64,000 nt of DNA from Streptomyces sp. NBC_01235. GTDB lineage: Bacteria; Actinomycetota; Actinomycetes; Streptomycetales; Streptomycetaceae. Every line of letters begins with the position of its first letter. The stretch's first letter is position 1. Positions 1 to 8,665 of the stretch are shown here, piece after piece. A program made the translations under genes and the position numbers. The stretch is taken from assembly GCF_035989285.1 (NCBI RefSeq), contig NZ_CP108513.1, positions 4,836,001-4,900,000 on the forward strand, in the 5' to 3' direction. The notes under the pieces are model-generated. The model searched no databases. It was not told the origin of the DNA and worked only from the letters and a program-made list of their open reading frames with translations.

Positions 1-1153
1 CCTGGCCGGTCGGCCGGCCGCACGCCACGAGTTCGGCCACGGCCTGGCCGTCGGTGGTGATGACGGTGCGGGCGATTCCCTGCCCGATGGCCTCTCGGTC
101 GAAGGGGGTGACGGTCGGCTCCTCCCCCGTCGGTGAAGCGCAGACGAACACGGTCGCCTCGGCCAGCCCGTAGGAGGGGCGCATGGTGGTCCGCATCATG
201 CCGGCGGAGGAGAAGGCCGCCTGGAAGCGCTCGAGGGTGCGCGGCCCGATGGGCTCGCTCCCATTGACCATCGCGGCGACGTGCCCCAGGGACAGTCCGG
301 CCCGTTCTTCTGCCGTCACCCGCTGAACGCAGTAGTCGTAGGCGAAGTTGGGGGCGGCGGTGATGGCTCCGGGGTGCCGGCTCAGCAGCCGCAGCCAGCG
401 CACCGGCTGCTGGACGAACGCCAGTGAGTCCATGAGGACGGAGGCCATGTGGCCGACGATCGGGAGGGCGACCGCCAGCACGAGTCCCATGTCGTGGTAG
501 AGCGGCAGCCATCCCACGGCGCAGTTGCGGCCTCGTCGGAGGTCGTACGCCTCGAGCGCCTGACGGGCGTTCACGCAGACGTTCGCGTGTGTGATCTCCA
601 CACCTGTCGGGATGCGGGTGGAGCCCGAGGTGTACTGCAGGTAGGCCACATCGTCGGGTTGGGGGTGGCGCGGCTCGGGGGAGGGCGGTGCGGCAGCCTC
701 CCGCAGTTCCCGCTCCGTGATGACGCGGCAGCCGGAGGGAACGCCGTGCCTCGCGCAGAAGTCCGTCAGGCGAGTGCGCTGGCCCTCGACCGTCAGCGCG
801 AATTTGGGGGCGGCGTCCTGGAGAACCGCTGCGAGCTTGTCCTCATGCCCCGGCAGGGTCGGGGGGAAAAGGGGAACGGCAACGGCTCCGGCGCAGGAAG
901 CCGCGAGGAACCCGACGATGTATTCAAGGCTTTGCGGCGCGACGATTGCCACCCTTTCGCCCGCTGCGCCTGCGTGGCGCAGGCCGGTGGCGAGGCGGCG
1001 TACCCGCTCCTCGACCTGCCCCCAGGTCAGCGAGGTGGGGATGCCCGCGGTGTCGGTGCTGTGGTCGACGAACGTGAAGGCTGTTTCGTCGGGCGTGAGT
1101 GCGGCGACGTGGGCGAGATAGTGGCTGAGTGTGTCTCTGACCGAAGATGGCAC
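1..1153 (-). CDS. Fatty acyl-AMP ligase (FAAL), 3' end beyond the window
   Basis: Not closed because it runs off the left edge; about 384 residues are visible. FAALs activate fatty acids as acyl-adenylates and usually hand them to an acyl carrier protein to start lipopeptide or polyketide assembly. The adenylation P-loop reads YLQYTSGSTRIPTGVEITH (bases about 580-645), followed by YHDMGL and a PSYGLAEATVFV block, an arrangement more typical of FAALs than of acyl-CoA ligases. The start is the GTG at 1153 (MPSSVRDTLSHYL), 6 bases after GGTGAG-like sequence. Divergent from an MFS exporter across a 263-bp gap. Which carrier protein it serves cannot be seen here. Confidence 0.88.
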   Translation of the reverse strand, partial: MPSSVRDTLSHYLAHVAALTPDETAFTFVDHSTDTAGIPTSLTWGQVEERVRRLATGLRHAGAAGERVAIVAPQSLEYIVGFLAASCAGAVAVPLFPPTLPGHEDKLAAVLQDAAPKFALTVEGQRTRLTDFCARHGVPSGCRVITERELREAAAPPSPEPRHPQPDDVAYLQYTSGSTRIPTGVEITHANVCVNARQALEAYDLRRGRNCAVGWLPLYHDMGLVLAVALPIVGHMASVLMDSLAFVQQPVRWLRLLSRHPGAITAAPNFAYDYCVQRVTAEERAGLSLGHVAAMVNGSEPIGPRTLERFQAAFSSAGMMRTTMRPSYGLAEATVFVCASPTGEEPTVTPFDREAIGQGIARTVITTDGQAVAELVACGRPTGQ

Positions 1154-1416
1154 TGTCTCACCGAACCTTCAGGTAATTGGACGAAAGCGGCCCCGTCGAC
1201 CATGACGGCTTGGCGGAGCCTTTGCGACGGCCGTAACGGGCTGCGGGCGGGCGTCGCTGCTTGTCAGGTCCCGGATGCAGGCAGCGGACAAACAGCGAAA
1301 CATAGGACTTGTCAGCCTCTACCAGTGACACGCCGACAGAGAACGGGACAGTGCGGACTCCGCATGACGCGACAGGGGTTAGAGTTCCCACCCGTGTATC
1401 CCGAGTGGCAGGAAAA

Positions 1417-2898
1417 ATGAGCCGACTGCGCATCCTGAGCGTTGTCGCAACCGTCATTCTCTCCACATTTCTGACGGCTCTCGACAACACCGTGGTGAAT
1501 GTCGCCCTGCCTCAGATGCGCACCGAACTCGCCCTGTCCGAAGCGAATTTGAAGTGGGTGGCGACGGGATATCCCCTGGCATTGGCCAGCTTTCTGCTTC
1601 TGGGTGGGCAGTTGACCGACGCCCGGGGCCGGCGCTGGACCCTGCTGACGGGGCTGACGGTGTTCACCGCCTCCTCCGCGTGCTGTGCGCTGTCGACCAC
1701 AGGGGCGATGCTGGTCTGCTTCCGCTGCCTGCAGGGCGCCGCCGCCGCCCTGATCCTGCCCGCCTGCCTGGCCCTGATGACGCACGACCTGCCGCCCCGC
1801 GTGCGTACCGCCGGCTTCGGTGCGACAACGGCCACGTTGGCCTCCGCGCTGGCTCTCGGGCCGGTGATCTCCGGTGTCGTGACACAGCACCTGGGGTGGG
1901 AATGGCTCTTCCTCATGAATGTTCCCCTGGGGCTCGCCAGTCTCCTTGTCGGCGCCCTGGCCGTACCCGTCTCGTCCCTGCACGAGACGGGTACGGGTGC
2001 GGGTACGGATGCGGGTACGCGGAGCCTCGCCGGCGTATCGCCCCGGGTGATCGCATTGGCGTGCGGTTCCCTGGCAGCGATCGCCTATTGCCTGATCCAA
2101 GGGCCGAGCTACGGGTTCACCGACCCGCCCGTGGTCATGTCGGGCATCGCTGCCGTGACGGGTGTGCTCGTACTCTGCTACGGGAAGGAATTCAGCCGCA
2201 GTCCGGACTTGGCAGAACTGTTTCGGCAGCGTCCTTTCACGGGCGGACTCATCTCCCAACTCCTGTGGGGCCTGGGGGTGAGCGGCGTTTACTTCTACAC
2301 TTCTCAGTTCCTGCAGAGCGGTTTGCGGCTCAGTCCGACGGAGGCAGGACTGACGTTCACTCCGGTGGCCTCGGCGCTTTTCCTCACGGCTCCGTTCGTC
2401 ACCGCCCTGGCCAGACGGTGGGGGGACGGGCGGGTCTCCGCCGCCGGTCTGCTCCTGGTCGCCCTGGGCCTGCTGCTGGTGGCGCTGGGCAGTCTGCGGG
2501 GTGCTCTCGCCCACCTGCTGCCCGGGTTGACCTCGGTGGGTGTGGGCTCCGCGCTGGCCATCCCCCTGACGACTCGGGCACTGGAGTCGTCGCCTCGTCA
2601 CCTGTCCGGGTTCGCAGCCGGCTTGTTCAGCGCCACGCGGGAGCTGTCCGGTGTGTTCGGTGTCGCGTTCGTGGGCGCCGTGGTGACCTTCGTGCAGCAC
2701 TGGTCCCTTTCCGGGGGGACCTCGCACAGCGCGGCTTTCCTGGTGGCGTATCAGGCCGGGCTGTGCATCGCCGCGGCATTGGTGGGAGCGGCGGCTCCGG
2801 TCGCACTGTGGTCTCTGCGCCCCGCGAACCCGCACGAGAAGGCTGTGGCCTCGCGAAGTCGTCGGCGGACGGAGAGGCGTGGGCGCGCGCAGCCGTGA
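1417..2898 (+). CDS. MFS drug/metabolite exporter, DHA2-like
   Basis: About 493 residues, nearly all hydrophobic helices, consistent with a 14-helix proton-driven antiporter of the DHA2 (EmrB/QacA) type. The motif DNTVVNVALP in helix 1 and the loop GGQLTDARGRR (motif A) after helix 2 are diagnostic. I prefer the ATG at 1417 (MSRLRILSVV), where helix 1 begins directly and AGGAA precedes it; the frame is open back to a TTG at 1309, but that would add a hydrophilic tail. A TGTGAGTDAGT linker near residues 192-205 comes from a short DNA repeat. It probably exports the product of the neighbouring FAAL/glycosyltransferase genes, which is inference. Confidence 0.9.
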   Translation: MSRLRILSVVATVILSTFLTALDNTVVNVALPQMRTELALSEANLKWVATGYPLALASFLLLGGQLTDARGRRWTLLTGLTVFTASSACCALSTTGAMLVCFRCLQGAAAALILPACLALMTHDLPPRVRTAGFGATTATLASALALGPVISGVVTQHLGWEWLFLMNVPLGLASLLVGALAVPVSSLHETGTGAGTDAGTRSLAGVSPRVIALACGSLAAIAYCLIQGPSYGFTDPPVVMSGIAAVTGVLVLCYGKEFSRSPDLAELFRQRPFTGGLISQLLWGLGVSGVYFYTSQFLQSGLRLSPTEAGLTFTPVASALFLTAPFVTALARRWGDGRVSAAGLLLVALGLLLVALGSLRGALAHLLPGLTSVGVGSALAIPLTTRALESSPRHLSGFAAGLFSATRELSGVFGVAFVGAVVTFVQHWSLSGGTSHSAAFLVAYQAGLCIAAALVGAAAPVALWSLRPANPHEKAVASRSRRRTERRGRAQP

Positions 2899-2941
2899 CA
2901 TGAGAGGTGAGCCGTGGCGGAGACGGGGCGTCCATTGAGGG

Positions 2942-4183
2942 TTACCCGACGAGCCGGTTCAGGACGTGGCAGGCCTGCGCGACACCGTCCTCCGCCGCCA
3001 GGGCACGGCCCAGCCGACGGGCCGTCTCGGTATGGCCACCGTCCCCGGTGACGGCTCGCAGGCGGTCGGCGAGAGCGGAGACGGTGAGCTGCCGGGACGG
3101 CAAGGGCTTGGGACCCGCTCCGAGGCTGTGTACCCGCTCGGCCCAGAAGGGCTGGTCGCCGAAGAACGGACAGACCAGGGACGGCACTCCGGAACGCAGT
3201 GCCGAGGCGGTGGTGCCCGCACCACCGTGATGGATCACCGCGGCCATGCGGGGGAACAGCCAGCTGTGAGGGGTGTCCCCGACCACGAGCACGTCGTCTT
3301 CACTCGTGGTGGGGTCCCCGGCCAGCACCCCGCGCAGTCCCGCGCGCCGCAGTGCGGCTCGTACGACGCGGTCGGTGGCCTCGGGGTCCCTTGATCTCAT
3401 GCTGCCGAAGCCCACGTACACGGGCGGGGGCCCGTCGTCCAGGAAGTCGAGCAGGCGATGTGGCGGTTTCCACAGTGGCTGTTCGTGGTGCCAGAAGCCG
3501 GTCATGTGGACGTTGGGCCCCCAGTCGGCCGGCCGGGGTACGACGACAGGGCTGAACGCACACAGCACGGGGGCCCGGCGCGCGTGGCGGAGAGGGCCGA
3601 GCGGGGAGAGGGCGGGAAGACCGAGACCCTCCCTGCGCCACGCGTTGACGAACCGACGGCACACCAGCCACGATCCCAGGTTGACCGCCTCGAAGCTGAG
3701 GCGGTTTCCGGGAGATCCGAGGAACCTCGCGGCCGGCGCGAACGGGTGAGGAAACTCGCCCGTGGGCTGGCTCGGCTGGTAATGGATGATCGCGTGCGGG
3801 ACGTCGAGGTACTGACTCAGGTGGACGCCGAGGAAGCTGAAGGTGGGGGCCAGGACGAGGTCGGCTCCCTCGGCGCCGGCCCGGGTCTGTGCGAGCAGCC
3901 GGGAGAACAGCGGCCTCAGGATCCGGTCGAGGCCGCGGATGAAGGTGACCGGGTTGCGCCGGCCGGCCAGCAGTTCCTGTCCTTCCGGCGAGTCGATGAT
4001 CTCGGTGGGGTCCGCCGGGAGCGGGTGGAACCCCAGGCCCGCCGCGGTGATCAGTTGCTCGTAGCGGGGGCTGGCGAGCAGCCGGACGGTATCGCCCTGA
4101 CTGCTCAGTGCCCTGCCCAGTGCCAGGCACGGCTGGACGTCCCCCCGCGACCCGGCCGCGAACATCACCACTGTTCGGCCCAT
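2942..4183 (-). CDS. Glycosyltransferase, GT1/MGT family
   Basis: 413 residues with the GT-B layout of macrolide/sterol/carotenoid glycosyltransferases (GT1). The N-terminal half starts MGRTVVMFAAGSRGDVQP, the usual acceptor-side GSRGDVQP loop. The C-terminal half has VYVGFGSM and the nucleotide-sugar box HHGGAGTT followed by a PFFGDQPFW segment. It would move a sugar from an NDP-sugar to a lipophilic acceptor in the cytoplasm. It starts 10 bases after the esterase stop, so the two are probably co-transcribed, and it converges on the MFS gene. Sugar and acceptor cannot be predicted; no sugar-biosynthesis genes lie nearby. Confidence 0.9.
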   Translation of the reverse strand: MGRTVVMFAAGSRGDVQPCLALGRALSSQGDTVRLLASPRYEQLITAAGLGFHPLPADPTEIIDSPEGQELLAGRRNPVTFIRGLDRILRPLFSRLLAQTRAGAEGADLVLAPTFSFLGVHLSQYLDVPHAIIHYQPSQPTGEFPHPFAPAARFLGSPGNRLSFEAVNLGSWLVCRRFVNAWRREGLGLPALSPLGPLRHARRAPVLCAFSPVVVPRPADWGPNVHMTGFWHHEQPLWKPPHRLLDFLDDGPPPVYVGFGSMRSRDPEATDRVVRAALRRAGLRGVLAGDPTTSEDDVLVVGDTPHSWLFPRMAAVIHHGGAGTTASALRSGVPSLVCPFFGDQPFWAERVHSLGAGPKPLPSRQLTVSALADRLRAVTGDGGHTETARRLGRALAAEDGVAQACHVLNRLVG

Positions 4184-4193
4184 TCGTCGCTCG

Positions 4194-5210
4194 CTAGTCG
4201 AGTTCGTTCATCATCGTCGGCCAGATGCTGTGCAGTTCACGCTGCCAGTAGCGCCAGGAATGGGTCCCCGGGTTGTAGAAGTGCGTCGTGACGTCGACGC
4301 CCGCGGAGCTGAGCGAGCCGGCGAACTTCTTCACCGACGCCGGGAGTACCGATTCGCCCGCCGCGCCGACGAGGATCACATCGAGCCCATGGCCCGCGTC
4401 CAGTGGGCCGGGGGTCCCGCTTCCCGCGGACAGGTGGACCTTCGTGCCGCGGAAGGCGCGTGGCATGGCGGACGGGTTGTGGGCCTGCCAGATGTCGTTG
4501 TGTGTGATCGGGTTGCCCCAGACGTCGTTGAGGTCGGTGCCGTCCCTGTCGGCGCCGAGGGCGAGGAGGAGCCGCACCGCGGGGTCGTTGAGGTCGACGT
4601 ATGAGCTCATGGCGGCCGCGTACCGGAACATTCCCCGGTGACGCGCCGCGTAGTTGAGCGCGCCGAAGCCCCCCATCGACAGGCCCATGACGGCCCGCGA
4701 GGAGTTGGCGCGGAAGCTCTCCTCCATGAGCCGGACCAGTTCGGTGGTGTGGAACGTCTCCCAGCGGGGCGTGCCGACGTACCAGTCGGAGTAGTAACCG
4801 TTCTTCCCGCCGTCGGGCATCACGACAAGGACGTCGGAGTTCCCCGCCAGCGCCTCGACGTCCGTCTCGCGCGTCCAGGAGGTGTAGTCGTCGTCCCCGC
4901 CGTGCAGCATGTAGAGCACGGGGAACCTGCGTGCTGGGTCGCTGTACCAACTCTTGGGAAGGATGACGCGGACCGGCACGGAGCGGCCCACGGCCGGTGA
5001 CTGGACGGTCAGGTCCAGTGTCCGGGCGTCGAGTTTCCTGACGGCTGTGATCCGGGCGCCGGTGGCGGCCGACCGGGAGGCGTGGTCCGCGCCGTGTGCG
5101 GCCGCGGCTGTCCCGGCGCCGTACAGCGGTGTGAGCAGCAGGAGGCAGGCCAAGAGTGAGCAGCCGGCGAGTCGTGCCCGGCCGGCGGGCATCGTGCGGG
5201 CGGATGGCAT
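4194..5210 (-). CDS. Secreted alpha/beta-hydrolase esterase (EstD/antigen-85-like)
   Basis: 338 residues from the ATG at 5210, which has AAGGAG 11 bases upstream; the frame is open further back but without a ribosome site. An N-terminal signal peptide (RARLAGCSLLACLLLLTPLYGAG...AAAHG) indicates export. The catalytic fold shows YMLHGGDDDYTSW, the nucleophile elbow GLSMGGFGAL and a final PGTHSWRYW histidine. This is the esterase_D (PF00756) family, which includes mycolyltransferases and secreted acyl esterases. First gene of a pair with the glycosyltransferase. A role in acyl transfer to a glycolipid is possible but unproven. Confidence 0.88.
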   Translation of the reverse strand: MPSARTMPAGRARLAGCSLLACLLLLTPLYGAGTAAAAHGADHASRSAATGARITAVRKLDARTLDLTVQSPAVGRSVPVRVILPKSWYSDPARRFPVLYMLHGGDDDYTSWTRETDVEALAGNSDVLVVMPDGGKNGYYSDWYVGTPRWETFHTTELVRLMEESFRANSSRAVMGLSMGGFGALNYAARHRGMFRYAAAMSSYVDLNDPAVRLLLALGADRDGTDLNDVWGNPITHNDIWQAHNPSAMPRAFRGTKVHLSAGSGTPGPLDAGHGLDVILVGAAGESVLPASVKKFAGSLSSAGVDVTTHFYNPGTHSWRYWQRELHSIWPTMMNELD

Positions 5211-5563
5211 GGGCTGTGGGACTCCTTGCGGTGGGTAAAACCCGGACAGGGACGCGACGTCGACCTCGGTGCTCGACGATGCTGCGGCCACGGGGACTCG
5301 GCCCGATTCCACGCACTTTCGGCCCGGACGTGCCGTCAAGCGGGCAGCCCGCCAGGACAGGTGTTTCGTCCGGCCGCGTGAGGGGGCGGCGACGGGGCTC
5401 CGCACCCAGGCGGACATTTAGCCACAAGACGGACACGCATGTGCCAGACCATGCCGAAATGGGCCTGCCGAGCACCAGCCGACACACCGGTTTCCGGGGG
5501 GAAATGATCAGCTCGGTGAAGTCCTGCCGGGTGCCGTCGAGGGCGCCGGGCCATGTCGGGGGA
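5211..5563. other. Intergenic stretch without a supported gene
   Basis: Lies between the start of the secreted esterase and the stop of the response regulator. Both neighbours read on the minus strand, so it should hold the esterase promoter. AAGGAG sits just upstream of the esterase ATG. No reading frame here has both convincing codon use and a ribosome site, and I see no strong hairpin. Confidence 0.5.
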
Positions 5564-6271
5564 TCAGGATTCCGACCCCGCGTCCATGTGCCGAGGGCGG
5601 TGCGCAAGGGGCCCCGCACGGTCCAGCAGACCCGTCCGGGCCGCCAGTGCCGCCGCTTCCAGGCGGGAGCCCACGCCCAGTTTCATCAGGACCCGCTGGA
5701 CGTGCGTGCGGGCCGTGGAGGGGGCGATGCCCATGCCGGCGGCGATCATGCGGGTGTCCTCGCCGTCGGCCACCCGGACCAGGACCTCCACCTCCCTCGG
5801 GGTGAGCATCAGCAGCAGGCGCTGGCCCTCGTCGTCCGGCTGGGCCGCCGGGTTGAGGAGTTCGCTGAACGCGCCCTGGAGCAGCTGCGGGGCCACCGCC
5901 GCCTCGCCCGACCTCGCCTTCATGATGGCGCGTTCCACGCCCTCTATGCGTTCGTCATGGCGTACGTAGCCGGAGGCGCCCGCCGCGAAGGCCGCCGCGA
6001 TGCCGCGCGGGCTCGGTACCGGGCCGAGGACCAGGACCGCCACCTGCGGGCGCTCCCGCTTGATGCGGACCACCGGGTCGAAGATGCCCGGCTCGGCCGG
6101 GGTCGCGGTGCCCAGCAGGCACACCTCCGGGGCGCGGGTGATCACCAGCTCGGCCGCGCCCGCGGCCGGCGCCGCAGCGGCGAGCACCCGGTGCCCCCGC
6201 AGTTTGAGTGCCGAGGCCAGCGCCTCGGCGAGCAGTCGGTGGTCGTCGACCACCATCAGCCGCACTCCCAT
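5564..6271 (-). CDS. Atypical NarL/LuxR-type response regulator without phospho-Asp
   Basis: 235 residues. The receiver domain (about 1-120) keeps the acidic pair VVDDH (Asp9/Asp10), but the position expected to be phosphorylated is Gly54 (EVCLLGTATP, where active members have LLDL.MP), and the usual Lys in GYLLK is Arg (GYVRHD). The C-terminal HTH (LTPREVEVLVRVADGE ... STARTHVQRVLMKLG) looks intact, so DNA binding is expected. I chose the ATG at 6271, with a G-rich ribosome site 7 bases upstream. No sensor kinase is adjacent, which fits an orphan, phosphorylation-independent regulator. Confidence 0.9.
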   Translation of the reverse strand: MGVRLMVVDDHRLLAEALASALKLRGHRVLAAAAPAAGAAELVITRAPEVCLLGTATPAEPGIFDPVVRIKRERPQVAVLVLGPVPSPRGIAAAFAAGASGYVRHDERIEGVERAIMKARSGEAAVAPQLLQGAFSELLNPAAQPDDEGQRLLLMLTPREVEVLVRVADGEDTRMIAAGMGIAPSTARTHVQRVLMKLGVGSRLEAAALAARTGLLDRAGPLAHRPRHMDAGSES

Positions 6272-6462
6272 CGAGCAACCCCCCAGTCCCCCCATGGGTG
6301 CCCACGAGGCCCCACACGGACCGACAAAGGGTGCCCCCCGGCACCCCGTCCTTCATGCCCCCGGAAGCTACACGCTTGTTCGACGTTGCGCTCCCCCTAC
6401 TGGCGAGAAGTGCCCCGGATCGCCGAAATTCCTCGCATTCGAGGTTCATGGGCGGTAAGTGA

Positions 6463-6494
6463 ACGGCCCCGCCCCTGAACAGGGGCGGGGCCGT
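6463..6494 (-). terminator. Perfect 14-bp hairpin, terminator of the beta-propeller genes
   Basis: The arms ACGGCCCCGCCCCT (6463-6476) and AGGGGCGGGGCCGT (6481-6494) pair perfectly around a 4-base GAAC loop. It lies 17 bases beyond the stop of the beta-propeller gene at 6512. There is no long T-run, which is common for Streptomyces terminators. Confidence 0.8.
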
Positions 6495-6511
6495 CACGGC
6501 GATTAATACGA

Positions 6512-8599
6512 TCAGCTGCCCGCGCCGCCGAACGCGACCGCCAGGTACTGCGGGTCGCCGCCCGAGGTCGCGCCGTCGTCGGCGTACACCTCCGACATGT
6601 ACAGGCGTCCCTGGGAGAAGAGGACCTCGGCGTACTCCGGGGACAGGCTGGTCTCCAGGTCGTGCACCGAATCCGTGGCGGGGTTCTCCAGCAGCTTGGT
6701 CTCCTTGAAGGAGCCGCCGTCGATGCTGACGACCTGCCCGCCCTTGTCGTACGGCGGCCGCTTGTACGCGATCAGGTTGGTGCCGTCCATGCGCAGCGGG
6801 TAGATCGTGTAGCCGTCGCCGGCGTCGGCGCGCTGACCGGTCTGCTTGCCGGTGGCCAGGCTGAAGGCGATGACCTCATTGGTGCGGCTGTAGTCGCCGC
6901 TGCCGTCGTGCTCCTCGGTCGGGACGTAGATCTTGTCGTTGCCGACGGCCAGTCCGATGCAGGCCTCGACCTTGGTGATGCCTTCGCAGTCGGCCGCGTA
7001 GTCGTCGCCCGGCACCGAGATGCGGGTGCGCAGCTTGCCGGTCTTGTTGTCGATGGAGAAGAAGTCCGAGATGCCACTGCCGTCACCGGCGCTGTCGCCG
7101 ACGTCGGCGGCCACGACCAGGGGGTCGCTCGACACGACGGACGCGTACTCGATGCCCGTGGCCAGCTTGTACTCGGAGAGCACCTTCCCGGAGACCGGGT
7201 CGATGGTCTGGATGTGCAGCTCGGGATTGTCGTAGTCGCCGCACTTGCGCACCGCCACCAGCTTCGGGCCGCCGCCGTAGCCGGCGTCGTAGCAGGTGTC
7301 GGCCGGCTTCGGCGACCACAGCACCTTGCCGGAGTCGATGTCGAAGGCGGCGCCGCCGTCGGTGCTGCCCAGGGCGACCGTGTTCGCGCTGACCGTGACG
7401 TTGTCGAAGTCGATCGCGTAGTCGCCGGAGGTGACGGTCTTCTTCCACAGCTGCTTGCCCGCGGCGAGGTCGATCGCCGCGATCTGGTCGCAGCGGGACG
7501 TCTCGGCCGTGCTCGCCTGGAAGAGGATCGCCGTGCGGTAGTCGTCGGTGGCGAACTTGCTGGCCTCGCACACCGGGCCGGGCAGCTTGACCGACCACAG
7601 CTTCGTGCCCTTGTCGGGGTCGTAGCCGCTGATCTCGTTGACGCCGGTCTTCACATACGCCTTGTCGGTCACCCAGGAGCCCCGGACGCCGACGCTGTCG
7701 TCCTTCTTGATCGTGGGCATCGGGACCTTGAAGAGGACCTTGGAGGCGGGGTTGGCCGGCACCTTCTCGCTGCCGCCGGAGGAGGTGCCACCGGTGCCTC
7801 CCGTACCGCCTGTGTCTCCCCCGCCGCCGGTCGGGCCGGCGGTGCTCTTCTCTTCCTTCTTGCCGCTGTCACCGGACTGCGAGTACCAGACACCGCCGCC
7901 GATGATCAGCGCGACCGCGACGACGGCGGAGACGATGATCGCCATCTGCGCGTTGAACTTCTTGCCGGGCGTGGCCCCCACGGCGGGCTGGGGGTGCATG
8001 GGCATCGTGGGCTGCCCCGGGTAGGCGTAGCCGGGCTGGCCCGGGTATCCGGGCTGACCGGGCTGCCCCGGCTGACCGGGGTAGCCGTACCCGGGCTGCT
8101 GACCGTAGGGCGCGCTCGGCTGACCGTAGGGGCCCGGCTGCTGGGACGGCTGGCCGTACGCGGGGGTGCCCGGCTGGGCCGGGTAGCCGTAGCCGGGGGC
8201 GGCGGCCGGGGGCTGCGGGGGCGCGGCCGGCTGCCCCGGGGCCTGCGGGTAGCCGTACCCCGGCTGCGGCTGCGCGGGACCGGACGGGGCCGACGGCGGA
8301 GGCGTCTGCGGAGGCTGAGGCTGCTGAGCCGCCTGGGCCGGAGGCGCCTGGGCCGGTACCTGAGGTGCCTGAGGTGCCTGGCCCGCCTGTGGGTAGCCGT
8401 AGCCCGGCGCCGGGGCCTTCGCCAGGTTCGGGGCGGGGGGCTGCGGCGGGGCGTCCTGGGGTGCCGCGTCCTGCGGAACGGCGTCCTGGGGCACCGCGTC
8501 CTGCGGCGGCGGGGGCGGGCCGAAACCGCCCTGCTGCGGCTGCTGCGGGGGCTGGTTCGGGGGCTGGTTCGGGGGCGGGGGCGGGGGCGGCTGGGTCAT
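6512..8599 (-). CDS. Membrane-anchored PQQ-type beta-propeller protein with Pro/Gln/Gly/Tyr-rich tail (paralogue 1)
   Basis: 695 residues in three parts. Residues 1 to about 210 are low complexity, rich in P, Q, G and Y with recurring PGYGYP boxes, predicted disordered and cytoplasmic. One helix follows ([20 protein letters not shown]), then a Thr/Gly/Ser linker and an extracellular domain of about 420 residues with repeated blades such as [24 protein letters not shown] and GKVLWSPKP, typical of PQQ_2/WD-like propellers. Ligand unknown; such domains often serve as scaffolds or binders rather than enzymes. A close paralogue lies directly upstream, 66 bp away, probably in the same transcript. 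Confidence 0.85.
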   Translation of the reverse strand: MTQPPPPPPPNQPPNQPPQQPQQGGFGPPPPPQDAVPQDAVPQDAAPQDAPPQPPAPNLAKAPAPGYGYPQAGQAPQAPQVPAQAPPAQAAQQPQPPQTPPPSAPSGPAQPQPGYGYPQAPGQPAAPPQPPAAAPGYGYPAQPGTPAYGQPSQQPGPYGQPSAPYGQQPGYGYPGQPGQPGQPGYPGQPGYAYPGQPTMPMHPQPAVGATPGKKFNAQMAIIVSAVVAVALIIGGGVWYSQSGDSGKKEEKSTAGPTGGGGDTGGTGGTGGTSSGGSEKVPANPASKVLFKVPMPTIKKDDSVGVRGSWVTDKAYVKTGVNEISGYDPDKGTKLWSVKLPGPVCEASKFATDDYRTAILFQASTAETSRCDQIAAIDLAAGKQLWKKTVTSGDYAIDFDNVTVSANTVALGSTDGGAAFDIDSGKVLWSPKPADTCYDAGYGGGPKLVAVRKCGDYDNPELHIQTIDPVSGKVLSEYKLATGIEYASVVSSDPLVVAADVGDSAGDGSGISDFFSIDNKTGKLRTRISVPGDDYAADCEGITKVEACIGLAVGNDKIYVPTEEHDGSGDYSRTNEVIAFSLATGKQTGQRADAGDGYTIYPLRMDGTNLIAYKRPPYDKGGQVVSIDGGSFKETKLLENPATDSVHDLETSLSPEYAEVLFSQGRLYMSEVYADDGATSGGDPQYLAVAFGGAGS

Positions 8600-8665
8600 G
8601 GTGTGGGTACCTCGGAAGGACGACGGACGACGGACGACAGGGTGTCGAGAAGGTGGCAGGCCGCC

